From contig NZ_OCTN01000001.1 of the NCBI RefSeq assembly GCF_900231835.1, forward strand, positions 186,001 to 250,000: 64,000 nt of DNA, given 5' to 3'. Numbering within the stretch: the first letter of the stretch is position 1; each line of letters opens with the position of its first letter. This DNA is from Pontivivens marinum. Its GTDB lineage: Bacteria > Pseudomonadota > Alphaproteobacteria > Rhodobacterales > Rhodobacteraceae. Below are positions 27,748-36,812 of this stretch, piece by piece. The translations under genes were made by a program, and so were the position numbers. Under the pieces are notes generated by a model that was given only the letters and a program-made list of their open reading frames with translations, had not been told where the DNA came from and did not search any database.

Positions 27748-28517
27748 CCGCGCCTCTTGAACTCAATCCGGCCAAAGCTTTCGACCTGCCGGATCTCCAG
27801 CGTGCCCGCCTTGACCAGCTCCAGCGACGCCGCAAATGTCGATGCCGTGGCCGAGCGGCGCTTTTTTGGGTCCAGCCGCCACGCCTCGGGCAAATATTCC
27901 TCCAGATCAGACCAATTCAACATCGTGCCGATCAGCCCCTTCATCCGTTCCAACGCCTGCTCCATCGTGTAAATCGCATCGCGTTTGAAATGCAGCGGCT
28001 CAAAATCATCACGGGTTTTAACCCCCGCATAAGCGCGCATCAACTCGACAAGGGATGCCTCATACTTCACGCGCCGCTTCATGCTGACATCCTCGGTCAG
28101 GCCACGGGCCAGAAAATCACGGCCCAACTGGTCACGCGCCATCAGCTTCGCCGCCGCCTTGCGCATCGCCTCCAGCCGCTGCAACTGATAGGCCAGATGC
28201 GCGGCCAGCTCCTCACCACTGGGGCCATCCTCAGCCGGATCAGCGGGCAATAGCAGGCGGGATTTCAAGAAGGCCAGCCACGCCGCCATCACCAGATAAT
28301 CCGCAGCCAGCTCGATTCGCAGCCGCTTCGCCGCCTCAACAAAGCGCAAATACTGATCCGCCAACGCCACCATCGAGATTTTGCGCAGGTCCACCTTTTG
28401 CGTGCGACTCAACGTCAGCAACAGGTCCAGCGGCCCCTCGAACCCGTCCACGTCGATCACCAGCGCCTCAGCCGCCAGACGCTCATCCCGTTCGCGGATC
28501 AGCTGCTCGTCAGCCAT
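27744..28517 (-). CDS. scpA: Segregation and condensation protein A (kleisin)
   Basis: A 257-aa kleisin that bridges the Smc heads. DVDGFEGPLDLLLTLSRTQKVDLRKISMVALADQYLRFVE near 22-60 is the ScpA N-terminal signature, and AADYLVMAAWLAFLKSRLLLP follows. The C-terminal winged helix contains VTASTFAASLELVKAGTLEIRQVESFGRIEF-like sequence (here ATASTFAAS). It overlaps nagZ upstream by 8 bases and scpB downstream by 4, giving a tight SPOR-nagZ-scpA-scpB operon. Confidence 0.95.
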   Translation of the reverse strand: MADEQLIRERDERLAAEALVIDVDGFEGPLDLLLTLSRTQKVDLRKISMVALADQYLRFVEAAKRLRIELAADYLVMAAWLAFLKSRLLLPADPAEDGPSGEELAAHLAYQLQRLEAMRKAAAKLMARDQLGRDFLARGLTEDVSMKRRVKYEASLVELMRAYAGVKTRDDFEPLHFKRDAIYTMEQALERMKGLIGTMLNWSDLEEYLPEAWRLDPKKRRSATASTFAASLELVKAGTLEIRQVESFGRIEFKRRG

Positions 28518-29517
28518 CCCGCGCCTGTGCCTGCAACGCGGTCAATGCGGCCAAACCGGCCTGCGCATCAAATGGCGTCGGCACGCGCCGTTCTGCCAAT
28601 GCCGCCGCCGCCCGTTGCGCCGCCTGCCCCGATAGACGCGGTGTGGCAGCGGCAATCTGCATCATTTCATCAGGGTCGCCATTGCAGTGCAAAATCATGT
28701 CACAGCCCGCATCCAGTGCGCCCTGAACACGCCCCGCAAAGGACCCACCCAGCGCGTGCATCGACAGGTCATCCGTCATCAGCAATCCGCCAAACCCGAT
28801 TGCATCGCGAATATGGCGCACCACAATCGGGCTTAGCGTGGCGCAGGCTTGGGCATCCAGCGCTGTGTAGACAACATGAGCCGTCATCGCCATTCCGATG
28901 CCCGACAGCGCGGCAAAGGGCGCGAAGTCCCGCTCCAACTGCGCCGCACTGGCAGTAACAACCGGCAGGTCCAGATGGCTGTCCACCGTGCCGCGCCCAT
29001 GACCGGGAATATGCTTGGCAATCGGCAGAACACCGCCGACCAGATGTGCATCCGCAACCGCCTGCCCGATCCGCGCAACCTGCCCAGGATCATCGCCATA
29101 GCACCGGTTCAACAAAAACGGATGGGTTTCGGAGCCCGCAACATCCAGCATCGGCGCGCAGTTCACATCGATGCCCAAACCGTGCAGTTCATGCGCGATA
29201 TAGCGATAGCGCAGCGCCATCGCATTGGCCTGCAACTCCAACGGCAATCCGCGCATCAGGTCCAGCGGCGGCAAATGCTCCACCGCCAGCGGGGGTCGTA
29301 GCCGCTGCACGCGCCCACCCTCCTGATCAATCAGGATCGGCGCATTGAACCCGAGCACGTCACGCAGCTCCGCCGTCAGGGCGCGCAATTGCACCGCATC
29401 ACGGATGTTGCGATCAAATATGATGAAGCCCCAAGGCTGCACATCACGGATAAAATCACGCTCCCACTGGGTCAGCGCCAAACCGGAAACGCCCATGATC
29501 AATGCCGTTTGCGTCAT
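28510..29517 (-). CDS. nagZ: Beta-N-acetylhexosaminidase (cell-wall recycling)
   Basis: A 335-aa GH3 glycosidase that cleaves GlcNAc from anhydromuropeptides in the cytosol during peptidoglycan recycling. The start at 29517 overlaps the upstream stop by ATGA and begins directly with the fold (MTQTALIMGVSG). Diagnostic segments are LIDQEGGRVQRLRPP near 66, the catalytic His/Asp loop KHIPGHGRGTVDSHLDLP near 166, and the nucleophile region LLMTDDLSMHALGG near 245. It has no signal peptide. It sits between a SPOR protein and scpA, as in other members of this family. Confidence 0.95.
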   Translation of the reverse strand: MTQTALIMGVSGLALTQWERDFIRDVQPWGFIIFDRNIRDAVQLRALTAELRDVLGFNAPILIDQEGGRVQRLRPPLAVEHLPPLDLMRGLPLELQANAMALRYRYIAHELHGLGIDVNCAPMLDVAGSETHPFLLNRCYGDDPGQVARIGQAVADAHLVGGVLPIAKHIPGHGRGTVDSHLDLPVVTASAAQLERDFAPFAALSGIGMAMTAHVVYTALDAQACATLSPIVVRHIRDAIGFGGLLMTDDLSMHALGGSFAGRVQGALDAGCDMILHCNGDPDEMMQIAAATPRLSGQAAQRAAAALAERRVPTPFDAQAGLAALTALQAQARDG

Positions 29518-30269
29518 TTCACCACCGGTATGCACTGCAATCCACGCGCCGTCAGCGCCGCGCAGGCTGCACGTGTTTCCGTAGCCGAGCTATATCCGAC
29601 CGCCCGCAACCGGAACAATATACGCCCGCCAGAGCTGGTCTGCTCGATATAGCGCTGCTTGCCAGCCAACAGGTCCGGCTGCGAATCTGCCAGCCCCGCC
29701 CATTGCAGCAGGGCCACCTGCTCACTGTCAAACGCGCCGAGCTGGATCATATGCGAACCCTGCGGGATCGCGCTGTCCTCAATCTCAACCGGTTGCTCAG
29801 GCTCAGGGGCGGTTAGAACTGTGGATAGATCGGTTGGCCGCGCCCGTGGAACAACACTGGTCGTGGGGGCCAGACGGGATCCGGTGTCTACGACCTCCGG
29901 CTCCTCCTCGACCTCCTCGGTGCCTTCCTCGACCACCTCAACCTCGGGCGGTCTGCCCTCGGGCTCCAGCGGCGCAGGGGCCAGCGTTACCTCATCCGGC
30001 AGCAGGGGGGCATCAACGCCGGCAACGACGTCGTTTACCTCCAGTCCCTGATGCGGCACCTGCGTGCCACCGGGCTCCTCAGGCTCCACCCGCATCGGGC
30101 CGGATTGCGCCAGAACGACCGGAACCTGCGTGACATCCTGCGTGCCCAGTCGCCACACCCACAGGCCCAGCCCGATCACCAGCCCGAGCGAGACCAGCGC
30201 AGCGACCGCACGGCCGAAACGTCCCCAAAACCCCGTTGATTTCGTGCCTTCAGGTGCCTGTCCGCGCAT
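29514..30269 (-). CDS. SPOR-domain inner-membrane protein
   Basis: A 251-aa bitopic protein: short cytosolic N-terminus, one membrane helix (GRAVAALVSLGLVIGLGLWVW, near 18-39), a long Pro/Glu-rich periplasmic linker, then a SPOR domain (HMIQLGAFDSEQVALLQWAGL ... RILFRLRAVGYSSATETRAACAALTARGLQC). SPOR domains bind denuded septal glycan and bring proteins to the division site. The ATG at 30269 has AAAGGA eight bases upstream; a GTG six codons earlier has none. It overlaps nagZ and starts the nagZ-scpAB transcript, 96 bases after argS. Confidence 0.88.
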   Translation of the reverse strand: MRGQAPEGTKSTGFWGRFGRAVAALVSLGLVIGLGLWVWRLGTQDVTQVPVVLAQSGPMRVEPEEPGGTQVPHQGLEVNDVVAGVDAPLLPDEVTLAPAPLEPEGRPPEVEVVEEGTEEVEEEPEVVDTGSRLAPTTSVVPRARPTDLSTVLTAPEPEQPVEIEDSAIPQGSHMIQLGAFDSEQVALLQWAGLADSQPDLLAGKQRYIEQTSSGGRILFRLRAVGYSSATETRAACAALTARGLQCIPVVK

Positions 30270-30365
30270 ACCATGTCCTTTGACCACACCCTATTTGGTG
30301 AGTGGCCCTGCTCCAACCCCGAATTCCCGCGCTGTTCTGTGGCACGGGCTGCCGATTTCGTGCGC

Positions 30366-32099
30366 TTAGCGCATCTCATTCATCGGGGTAACGCCAAGGA
30401 TACCGAGTCCCGCCGCAATCACAAGCTGACATGCCCGGATAAGGGCCAGACGCGCGCGCGTTTCCTCGACATCATCCTGTAGGAACCGCAGCTCGGGCAC
30501 ATCCTTGCCCCGATTCCACAGGCCGTGGAATTCGGATGCCAGATCATACAGGTAGAACGCGATCCGGTGCGGTTCGTGCACGCGTGCCGCAGTTTCCAAC
30601 AGGCGCGGCCATTCCGCGATCTTACCGATCAGGGCCAGCTCCGCCTCATGCTTCAGCAGGGACAGATCCACATCGGCCAATGCTGCATCATCAGACGGGA
30701 TTTCCGCCTTACCCTTGACCGAGTTGATCCGCGCATGGGCGTATTGCACGTAAAAAACGGGGTTATCCTTGGACTGCTCCAACGCCTTGTCGAAATCGAA
30801 ATCCAGCGAAGCATCGTTCTTGCGCGTCAGCATCATGAAGCGGGTCACATCACGGCCAACCTCGTCCACCACATCGCGCAGCATGACGAACGTACCTGCC
30901 CGCTTGGACATCTTGAACGGCTCACCGTTTTTATACAGCTTCACCAATTGGCACAGCTTCACGTCCAGCGGCACCTTGCCATCGGACAGCGCGGAAACCG
31001 CCGCCTTCATCCGCTTGACATAGCCACCATGATCCGCCCCGAACACGTCGATCAACTGGTCATAGCCGCGTTCGATCTTGTCATAGTGATAGGCAATATC
31101 CGGCGCGAAATAGGTCCACGCCCCGTCGGATTTTTGCACCGGGCGGTCAACATCATCGCCATGATCGGTGGACCGGAACAATGTCTGCTCACGCGCCTCC
31201 CAATCATCGGGCAACTTGCCCTTGGGTGGCTCCAACGTGCCGCGATAGATCAGGCCCTTATCGTCCAGCGCCTTTAGCGACGCCTCGATCAGGCCTGTGC
31301 CATAGAGGGATTTCTCGCTGAACCAATGGTCCATGGTCACGCCCAGCGCGGCCAGATCGCCCTTGATCATGGTCAGCATCGCATCGGTCGCGAATAAACG
31401 GACATCTTGCAGCCACATATCCTCGGGCTGATCGACATAGGCATCGCCAACCTTGTCCTTCAACTCCTGCCCGACCGCGATCAGATAATCGCCGGGATAG
31501 GTGCCATCAGGAAAGGCAACTTCCTGCCCGTGCGCCTCTAGATAGCGCAGGTAGACGGAGCGCGCCAAAACATCGACCTGCCCGCCACCATCGTTGATGT
31601 AATATTCGCGCGTGACATCATAGCCCGCGAAATCCAGCAGGCTGGCCAGCGCATCCCCAAACACCGCACCGCGTGTGTGCCCCACATGCAGCGGGCCGGT
31701 AGGGTTGGCCGAAACATATTCAACATTCACCTTCGCCCCGCCACCCATGGTGGAACGCCCGAAATCGGTGCCCGCCGCCATAACAGCAGGGATCACCCGC
31801 TGCCACTGACCAGCAGCCAAGCGCAGGTTCAGGAAACCGGGTCCAGCAACCTCGGCCACGGCAATCCGGTCATCCACAGCCAAGCGCGCCGCCAGATCAT
31901 CCGCAATTGCCCGCGGGTTCATCTTGGCCGGTTTAGCCAGCACCATCGCGGCATTGGTCGCCATATCACCGTGGGAGGGATCGCGCGGTGGTTCCACCGC
32001 GACGTTTCGCAAGTCGAGATCCCCCGGCAGCACACCCTCGGCGGCCATCGCCCCAAGCGTTTCCAGCACCAGCGTCTTGATCTCGGCAAACAGGTTCAT
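30366..32099 (-). CDS. argS: Arginyl-tRNA synthetase
   Basis: A 577-aa class I synthetase that charges tRNA-Arg. The HIGH motif appears as HVGH in [18 protein letters not shown] near 125, and the KMSKS-like motif as KMSKRAGT near 397. The N-terminal Add-1 domain and C-terminal DALR anticodon-binding domain ([16 protein letters not shown] ... [21 protein letters not shown]) are complete. Length is normal. It lies between dgt and the SPOR-nagZ-scpAB operon on the same strand. Confidence 0.97.
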   Translation of the reverse strand: MNLFAEIKTLVLETLGAMAAEGVLPGDLDLRNVAVEPPRDPSHGDMATNAAMVLAKPAKMNPRAIADDLAARLAVDDRIAVAEVAGPGFLNLRLAAGQWQRVIPAVMAAGTDFGRSTMGGGAKVNVEYVSANPTGPLHVGHTRGAVFGDALASLLDFAGYDVTREYYINDGGGQVDVLARSVYLRYLEAHGQEVAFPDGTYPGDYLIAVGQELKDKVGDAYVDQPEDMWLQDVRLFATDAMLTMIKGDLAALGVTMDHWFSEKSLYGTGLIEASLKALDDKGLIYRGTLEPPKGKLPDDWEAREQTLFRSTDHGDDVDRPVQKSDGAWTYFAPDIAYHYDKIERGYDQLIDVFGADHGGYVKRMKAAVSALSDGKVPLDVKLCQLVKLYKNGEPFKMSKRAGTFVMLRDVVDEVGRDVTRFMMLTRKNDASLDFDFDKALEQSKDNPVFYVQYAHARINSVKGKAEIPSDDAALADVDLSLLKHEAELALIGKIAEWPRLLETAARVHEPHRIAFYLYDLASEFHGLWNRGKDVPELRFLQDDVEETRARLALIRACQLVIAAGLGILGVTPMNEMR

Positions 32100-32163
32100 C
32101 TCATCTCTCCTTGGAATACTCGCGGTTTAGCACGAGCGGGCGAGAGGTCAACGGGAACGCTCC

Positions 32164-33315
32164 CTAACTCCGCTTCATCTCACCCCGCAGGGCACGGTGT
32201 TCCTCAATCGCGAACCGATCCGTCATGCCCGCGATGTAATCCGCAACTATCCGCGCGCGCAGCGTGTCAGACCGCGCGCCCAGTGCCGCCTCGGACCAAT
32301 CCGGTGGCAACATGCCGGGATCGGCCATGAAATCCTCGAACAGTTCACGCACCACCCGCGCTGCCTTGCGCCGCATGCGCCGCACGGTCCAGTGACGGTA
32401 CATATTGGCGAACAGGAACGCGCGGATCACCTTTAGATCAGCCCACATTGCGGGCGAAAACTGGATAACCGGCGCGCCATGCGCCCGCACCTCCGCCGCT
32501 GAACTCAGCCCCGTAACACGCAGCAAGCGCTTGCTCTCCTCCAGCACGTCCTCAACCATCACGCCAAACACGCGGCGCAGGGCCTCATGCTGTCGGCGCT
32601 CCGCGTCCAGACCGGGCCACTTGCGGTCCACTTCCTCAAAGCATCGCCCGACGATAGGCAGCCCGCGAATATCGTCCACGCTGAACAGGCCCGCCCGCAA
32701 ACCATCATGCAGGTCGTGATTGTTATAGGCGATATCATCGGACAGCGCGGCAACCTGCGCCTCCGCGCCCGCATGGCTGTGCAGCTCCAGGTCATGGCGT
32801 GCATCATAATCGGCCAAGGCAAAGGGCAATTCGCCCAGCACAGGCCCGTTATGTTTGGCGATCCCCTCCAGCGTTTCCCATGTCAGGTTCAGCCCGTCCC
32901 ACTCCGCATAATGCCGCTCCAGATCGGTAACGATCTTTAGCGCCTGCGCATTGTGGTCAAACCCGCCATAGGGGGCCATCGCCTCGGCCAATGCATCCTC
33001 ACCCGTATGTCCGAACGGCGGATGGCCCAGGTCATGGGCCAGCGCGACCGCCTCGGCCAAATCCTCGTTCAGCCCCAAAGTCCGCGAAATCGTGCGGGCA
33101 ACCTGTGCCACCTCAATGGAATGCGTCAGGCGCGTGCGGAAATAATCGCCCTCATGCTCCACAAAAACCTGCGTCTTGTGTTTTAGCCGTCGGAACGCGG
33201 AACAATGGATAATCCGGTCGCGATCCCGTTGAAAAGCAGAGCGATGGGCGCTGCCGCCCTCACCGTGCAAACGACCGCGAGATTCCTGTTCTGTGGTGGC
33301 ATAGGGGGCTAGCAT
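32164..33315 (-). CDS. dgt: Deoxyguanosinetriphosphate triphosphohydrolase-like protein
   Basis: A 383-aa HD-domain dNTP triphosphohydrolase. The metal-binding residues are in TRLTHSIEVAQVARTI (His), LAHDLGHPPFGHTGEDAL (His-Asp) and SDDIAYNNHD (Asp). RDRDRIIHCSAFRRLKHKTQVF is the usual family lead-in. The ATG at 33315 has AGGGAGAG upstream; an earlier in-frame start at 33372 would run into the promoter region of the divergent Fe-S gene. It releases triphosphate from dNTPs, controlling pool size. argS follows on the same strand. Confidence 0.93.
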   Translation of the reverse strand: MLAPYATTEQESRGRLHGEGGSAHRSAFQRDRDRIIHCSAFRRLKHKTQVFVEHEGDYFRTRLTHSIEVAQVARTISRTLGLNEDLAEAVALAHDLGHPPFGHTGEDALAEAMAPYGGFDHNAQALKIVTDLERHYAEWDGLNLTWETLEGIAKHNGPVLGELPFALADYDARHDLELHSHAGAEAQVAALSDDIAYNNHDLHDGLRAGLFSVDDIRGLPIVGRCFEEVDRKWPGLDAERRQHEALRRVFGVMVEDVLEESKRLLRVTGLSSAAEVRAHGAPVIQFSPAMWADLKVIRAFLFANMYRHWTVRRMRRKAARVVRELFEDFMADPGMLPPDWSEAALGARSDTLRARIVADYIAGMTDRFAIEEHRALRGEMKRS

Positions 33316-33390
33316 GGTCTCTCTCCCTTGCGAGGCGGCACATCCGCGCCTATTTCGATAAGGGAATCGCATGCCGACCGAGGGGACGCA

Positions 33391-33729
33391 ATGATGGACC
33401 TGACCTTACCGCCAAAAGTATCCGACCGCGCCTATGCGCGACTGGCCGAAATTAACGAAGACCAAACCGCCCCGCAGGCCCTGCGCATCGCGGTCGAGGG
33501 GGGCGGCTGCTCCGGTTTTCAGTATGAGATCAAGCTCGACGCAGAACCGGCGCCCGATGATCTGGTGCTGGAAAAGGACGGACAGCGCGTGCTGGTAGAC
33601 AGCGTGTCCCTACCCTTCCTGACCAATGCCGTGATCGACTACACGCAGGAACTGATCGGCGCGCGGTTTGTGATAGAGAACCCTAATGCCACATCCAGTT
33701 GCGGCTGCGGCACCTCCTTCTCGCTCTAG
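33391..33729 (+). CDS. A-type iron-sulfur cluster carrier (ErpA/IscA family)
   Basis: A 112-aa HesB/IscA/ErpA-type protein that carries Fe-S clusters to apo-enzymes. The three cluster cysteines are in GGCSGFQY near 39 and SSCGCGTSF near 105. The ATG at 33391 (followed by a second ATG) has AGGGG upstream. The family member cannot be fixed between ErpA and IscA/SufA from this sequence alone; as a stand-alone gene next to dgt and xth, an ErpA-like role is likeliest. It is divergent from dgt. Confidence 0.92.
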   Translation: MMDLTLPPKVSDRAYARLAEINEDQTAPQALRIAVEGGGCSGFQYEIKLDAEPAPDDLVLEKDGQRVLVDSVSLPFLTNAVIDYTQELIGARFVIENPNATSSCGCGTSFSL

Positions 33730-33753
33730 CAGCAAAAAACGCAGGAGATTGAT

Positions 33754-34113
33754 ATGATAGAAGTCACGTTAAAAGACCCAAACCACATCGAACTCACCGC
33801 AACCGGCCGGATCGAGGGCCCCCAGATGGAAACGGCCCTCGATAAACTGATCGCCCTGTGCGAACCGCTGGACCACGCCACCTACCTTGCCGTTATGACC
33901 GACATTAACATGCCCGCAGGCGCCGCCATCACCGCCGAAATCGCCCGCCTTCCCAAACTGATGGGCCTGCTGCGCAAAATTGATAAGGCGGCAATCATTA
34001 CGAACCAGAATTGGCTGCGCACCGCGGCTGAGATTGAGGGGAAACTGATCCCCAATCTGGAAATCCGCTGCTTCGATGACCTGACAGCCGCTCGCGCATG
34101 GGTAACAACCTAA
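33754..34113 (+). CDS. SpoIIAA-like (STAS-fold) protein
   Basis: A 119-aa cytosolic protein with the alternating strand-helix pattern of SpoIIAA-like proteins: HIELTATGRIEGPQMETALDKLI at the start, then MTDINMPAGAAITAEIARLPKLMGLLRKIDKAAIITNQNWLR. Members of this family bind lipids or act in phosphatase-controlled signalling in some bacteria, but the role in Rhodobacteraceae is unknown. It follows the Fe-S carrier gene by 24 bases and precedes xth by about 100 bases, so co-transcription is plausible. It has no membrane segment. Confidence 0.75.
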   Translation: MIEVTLKDPNHIELTATGRIEGPQMETALDKLIALCEPLDHATYLAVMTDINMPAGAAITAEIARLPKLMGLLRKIDKAAIITNQNWLRTAAEIEGKLIPNLEIRCFDDLTAARAWVTT

Positions 34114-34216
34114 CCCCATCGCATTCTCCAAATATCCGCGCCGCAGGCATCCCCCCCTTCCCTCCGCCGACACGGCCCCTTAAAGCTGAACACCAATTCA
34201 GCGGAGGGGCCGGACC

Positions 34217-34987
34217 ATGATCGTCGCAAGCTTTAACATCAACGGGATCAAGGCCCGCCTGCCCGCCCTGGTGGACTGGCTCAAGGAAGCCTCGCCCGAT
34301 GTCGCCGTCCTACAGGAAATCAAATCCGTGGATGAGGGCTTCCCCCGCGAACCGATCGAGGATCTGGGCTATAACCTGGAAACCCACGGTCAAAAGGGCT
34401 TTAACGGCGTCGCTATCCTGTCCAAATCCCCAATGGAGGATGTCACACGCGGCCTGCCCGGTGACGATACCGACGAACAGGCCCGCTATATCGAGGCTAC
34501 CGTAAACGGCTTGCGCATCTGCGGCCTGTACCTGCCCAACGGAAACCCCGTGCCGGGCCCTAAATACGATTACAAACTGGCATGGATGCAACGCCTACAG
34601 AATCGCGCCACCCAATTGCTGGCAACCGAACAGCCCTTCCTGATGGCCGGTGATTACAACATCATCCCACAGGCAGAGGACGCCGCCCGCCCCGAGGTCT
34701 GGACCGATGACGCGCTGTACCGTCTTGAAAGCCGCAATGCCTATCGCCGCCTGACCAATCTGGGCCTGACCGATGCCCTGCGCGCCACCACGCGAGCCGA
34801 TAAAACTTATACGTTCTGGGATTATCAGGCAGGCGCACGGCAGAAAAACAACGGCATCCGCATCGATCACTTCCTGCTATGCCCGCAAACCGCTGACCGC
34901 CTGCAATCGTGCGAGATTGACGCCCATGTGCGTGATCGGGAAAAACCCTCGGACCACGTCCCGATCAAGGTGACGCTAGATTTCTGA
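34217..34987 (+). CDS. xth: Exodeoxyribonuclease III (AP endonuclease)
   Basis: A 256-aa Mg-dependent enzyme of the EEP fold that cuts DNA at abasic sites. Active-site segments are SFNINGIKARLPALVDWL (Asn), QEIKSVDEGFP (Glu), YLPNGNPVPGPKYDYKLAWM (Tyr), AGDYNIIPQAED (Asp, Asn), TFWDYQAGARQKNNGIRIDHFL (Asp) and PSDHVPI (His). GCGGAGGGGCCGG precedes the ATG. Its last 12 bases overlap the end of the converging flavin monooxygenase gene. Confidence 0.94.
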   Translation: MIVASFNINGIKARLPALVDWLKEASPDVAVLQEIKSVDEGFPREPIEDLGYNLETHGQKGFNGVAILSKSPMEDVTRGLPGDDTDEQARYIEATVNGLRICGLYLPNGNPVPGPKYDYKLAWMQRLQNRATQLLATEQPFLMAGDYNIIPQAEDAARPEVWTDDALYRLESRNAYRRLTNLGLTDALRATTRADKTYTFWDYQAGARQKNNGIRIDHFLLCPQTADRLQSCEIDAHVRDREKPSDHVPIKVTLDF

Positions 34988-36124
34988 CCCTCGCGTCACG
35001 TCGTGGGCATATAGCCAATCAAACCGGCCCGCCGCGAATTCAGAGGCCAGCGCCCCGACGGCCCGCATCCCCAAATGCACCGCAGGGCGCAGCGGACCGC
35101 CAATATGGTCCAGCCGCCCCTGCGCCCGCGCGGCGCGCTGCACCCGCGTCGCACGCGGTTTGCGCAGTGCCTCGTACTGATTCAACGCAGCACCGCTGGC
35201 CACAGTATCAGCCAGTACCCACGCATCCTCCAACGCCTGGGTCGCGCCCTGCGCCAGAAATGGCAGCATCGGATGGCACGCATCCCCAACCAGAACCACC
35301 TTCCCATTCGACCACTGCTGCAACGGCGCGTGATCGAACAGCCCCCACAGATAGGTGCGGCCAACCTTGGCTAAGGCGGCCTCAGCCTCATCATTCCATC
35401 CGGCAAAGGCCTGCCGCAAATTGTCTGCGTCATCCTCCTGCGCCCAACCCTCACCGGTCCAATCGCGCCGTTTGACCACGGCAACAATGTTCAACAGCGT
35501 CCCGCCGCGCAGGGGATAGGTCACCAGATGCCGATCCTTGCCAACCGTCAGCGATGTCACACGCCCGACGCCGTCATGCGGAACAATGGCCCGCCACGCG
35601 GCATGGCCGGTATAGCGCGGCTCGGTCAAACCAACGACCTGCGCGCGCAATTCCGACCGCACACCATCCGCCCCAACGACCAGATCGAACTGCTCACTGC
35701 GCGTCCCTAGATGCAGCACCCCTGACGCTGCTTCAGCACCGCTAATGGCAGCGCTCGTCACGATCTGCACACCTGCGGCACGGGCCGCCTCAGCCAGAAC
35801 CATTATCAAATCCGCACGGTGCAGGTTCACCGGCGCATGACCCCAGCGCCGCACCGCATCCGCGCCCATCGCGATCCGCATCAGGGGCGTACCGGCGGCA
35901 TTGCGCATCTGCACCGCCACAGGCGTTACGGCACAGGAGCGCACCGCCTCGCCCAGACCCATAGCCGCCATCACTGCCATGCCATTGGCACCGATTTGCA
36001 AGCCGGCACCGACCTCGCCCAAATCAGGCGCACGCTCGTAAACCACTACGTCCAGCCCACGCTGCGCACAGGCCAGCGCAGTTGCCAATCCGGCAATGCC
36101 CGCCCCGACGATTCCGATCCGCAT
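34976..36124 (-). CDS. FAD-dependent monooxygenase (salicylate hydroxylase-like)
   Basis: A 382-aa group A flavoprotein hydroxylase. The FAD-binding motif IGIVGAGIAGLATALACAQRG (residues 3-23), the DG motif LVVGADGVRSELR near 150 and the GD motif LVGDACHPMLPFLAQGATQALEDA near 273 are all present. The start at 36124 has GGAGG six bases upstream, whereas a GTG four codons before does not. Such enzymes add oxygen to aromatic rings using NAD(P)H. The substrate could be salicylate, hydroxybenzoate or similar, and no linked catabolic genes are seen. dksA lies upstream on the same strand. Confidence 0.87.
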   Translation of the reverse strand: MRIGIVGAGIAGLATALACAQRGLDVVVYERAPDLGEVGAGLQIGANGMAVMAAMGLGEAVRSCAVTPVAVQMRNAAGTPLMRIAMGADAVRRWGHAPVNLHRADLIMVLAEAARAAGVQIVTSAAISGAEAASGVLHLGTRSEQFDLVVGADGVRSELRAQVVGLTEPRYTGHAAWRAIVPHDGVGRVTSLTVGKDRHLVTYPLRGGTLLNIVAVVKRRDWTGEGWAQEDDADNLRQAFAGWNDEAEAALAKVGRTYLWGLFDHAPLQQWSNGKVVLVGDACHPMLPFLAQGATQALEDAWVLADTVASGAALNQYEALRKPRATRVQRAARAQGRLDHIGGPLRPAVHLGMRAVGALASEFAAGRFDWLYAHDVTRGSEI

Positions 36125-36207
36125 GTCAGCCTCCACCCGTTGCCCTAACGCAAAGGGGGCGGCCCCTCCCCGGACCGCCCCCCTTTATGTCATCCGCACA
36201 CCACCGC

Positions 36208-36633
36208 TTAGCGATCGTCGCGATAAACCTTTTCCTTACGCTCGTGACGCTCTTGCGCCTCCAAGCTCAGCGTGGCGATGGGCCGCGCATCCAGCCGTTT
36301 CAGGCTAATCGGCTCACCCGTGACATCGCAATATCCGTATGAGCCATCTTCTATCCGTCGCAGAGCGGAATCGATTTTCGAAACCAGCTTACGTTGACGG
36401 TCACGGGTCCGCAGCTCCAATGCCCGATCGGTTTCCTCGCTGGCGCGATCGGAAACGTCGGGAATGTTGCGGGTTCCCTCCTGCATATCTGTCACAGTGT
36501 CTTTGCTGTCGGACAGCAGTTGAGCTTTCCATTCCAGCAATTTGCGACGAAAATATTCGACTTGCTGGTCATTCATGAAAGGCTCGCTTTCGGCCGGTCT
36601 ATAGTCCGATGCCAGAACCGTTTCAGCTTTCAT
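36208..36633 (-). CDS. dksA: RNA polymerase-binding protein DksA, zinc-ribbon-degenerate type
   Basis: A 141-aa DksA that enters the secondary channel of RNA polymerase and works with ppGpp to control rRNA and amino-acid promoters. The coiled-coil tip motif DxxDxA is intact (Asp59, Asp62, Ala64 in IPDVSDRAS). The four zinc cysteines of E. coli DksA become Cys102, Thr105, Ser123 and Ala126, so the protein should not bind zinc, as reported for the Rhodobacter sphaeroides and Pseudomonas DksA2-type proteins. The ATG at 36633 is preceded by AGGGTGA; the long upstream extension has no family sequence. Confidence 0.92.
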   Translation of the reverse strand: MKAETVLASDYRPAESEPFMNDQQVEYFRRKLLEWKAQLLSDSKDTVTDMQEGTRNIPDVSDRASEETDRALELRTRDRQRKLVSKIDSALRRIEDGSYGYCDVTGEPISLKRLDARPIATLSLEAQERHERKEKVYRDDR

Positions 36634-36812
36634 CGTTATCACCCTACGTTTTAAACGAAGCGGCCGATCATTGCCTTGCAGGGCAATGCGCAAGCGCCCT
36701 ATCCCTCTGTATAAGGGCGGCATAAAGCGTTAATCCGCCGATGTCACGCGCGAATTGGACTGGGTTTTGGGCCGCATACTGTGGTTTCAAGGCAAACAGG
36801 AAAGGTTTTTTG

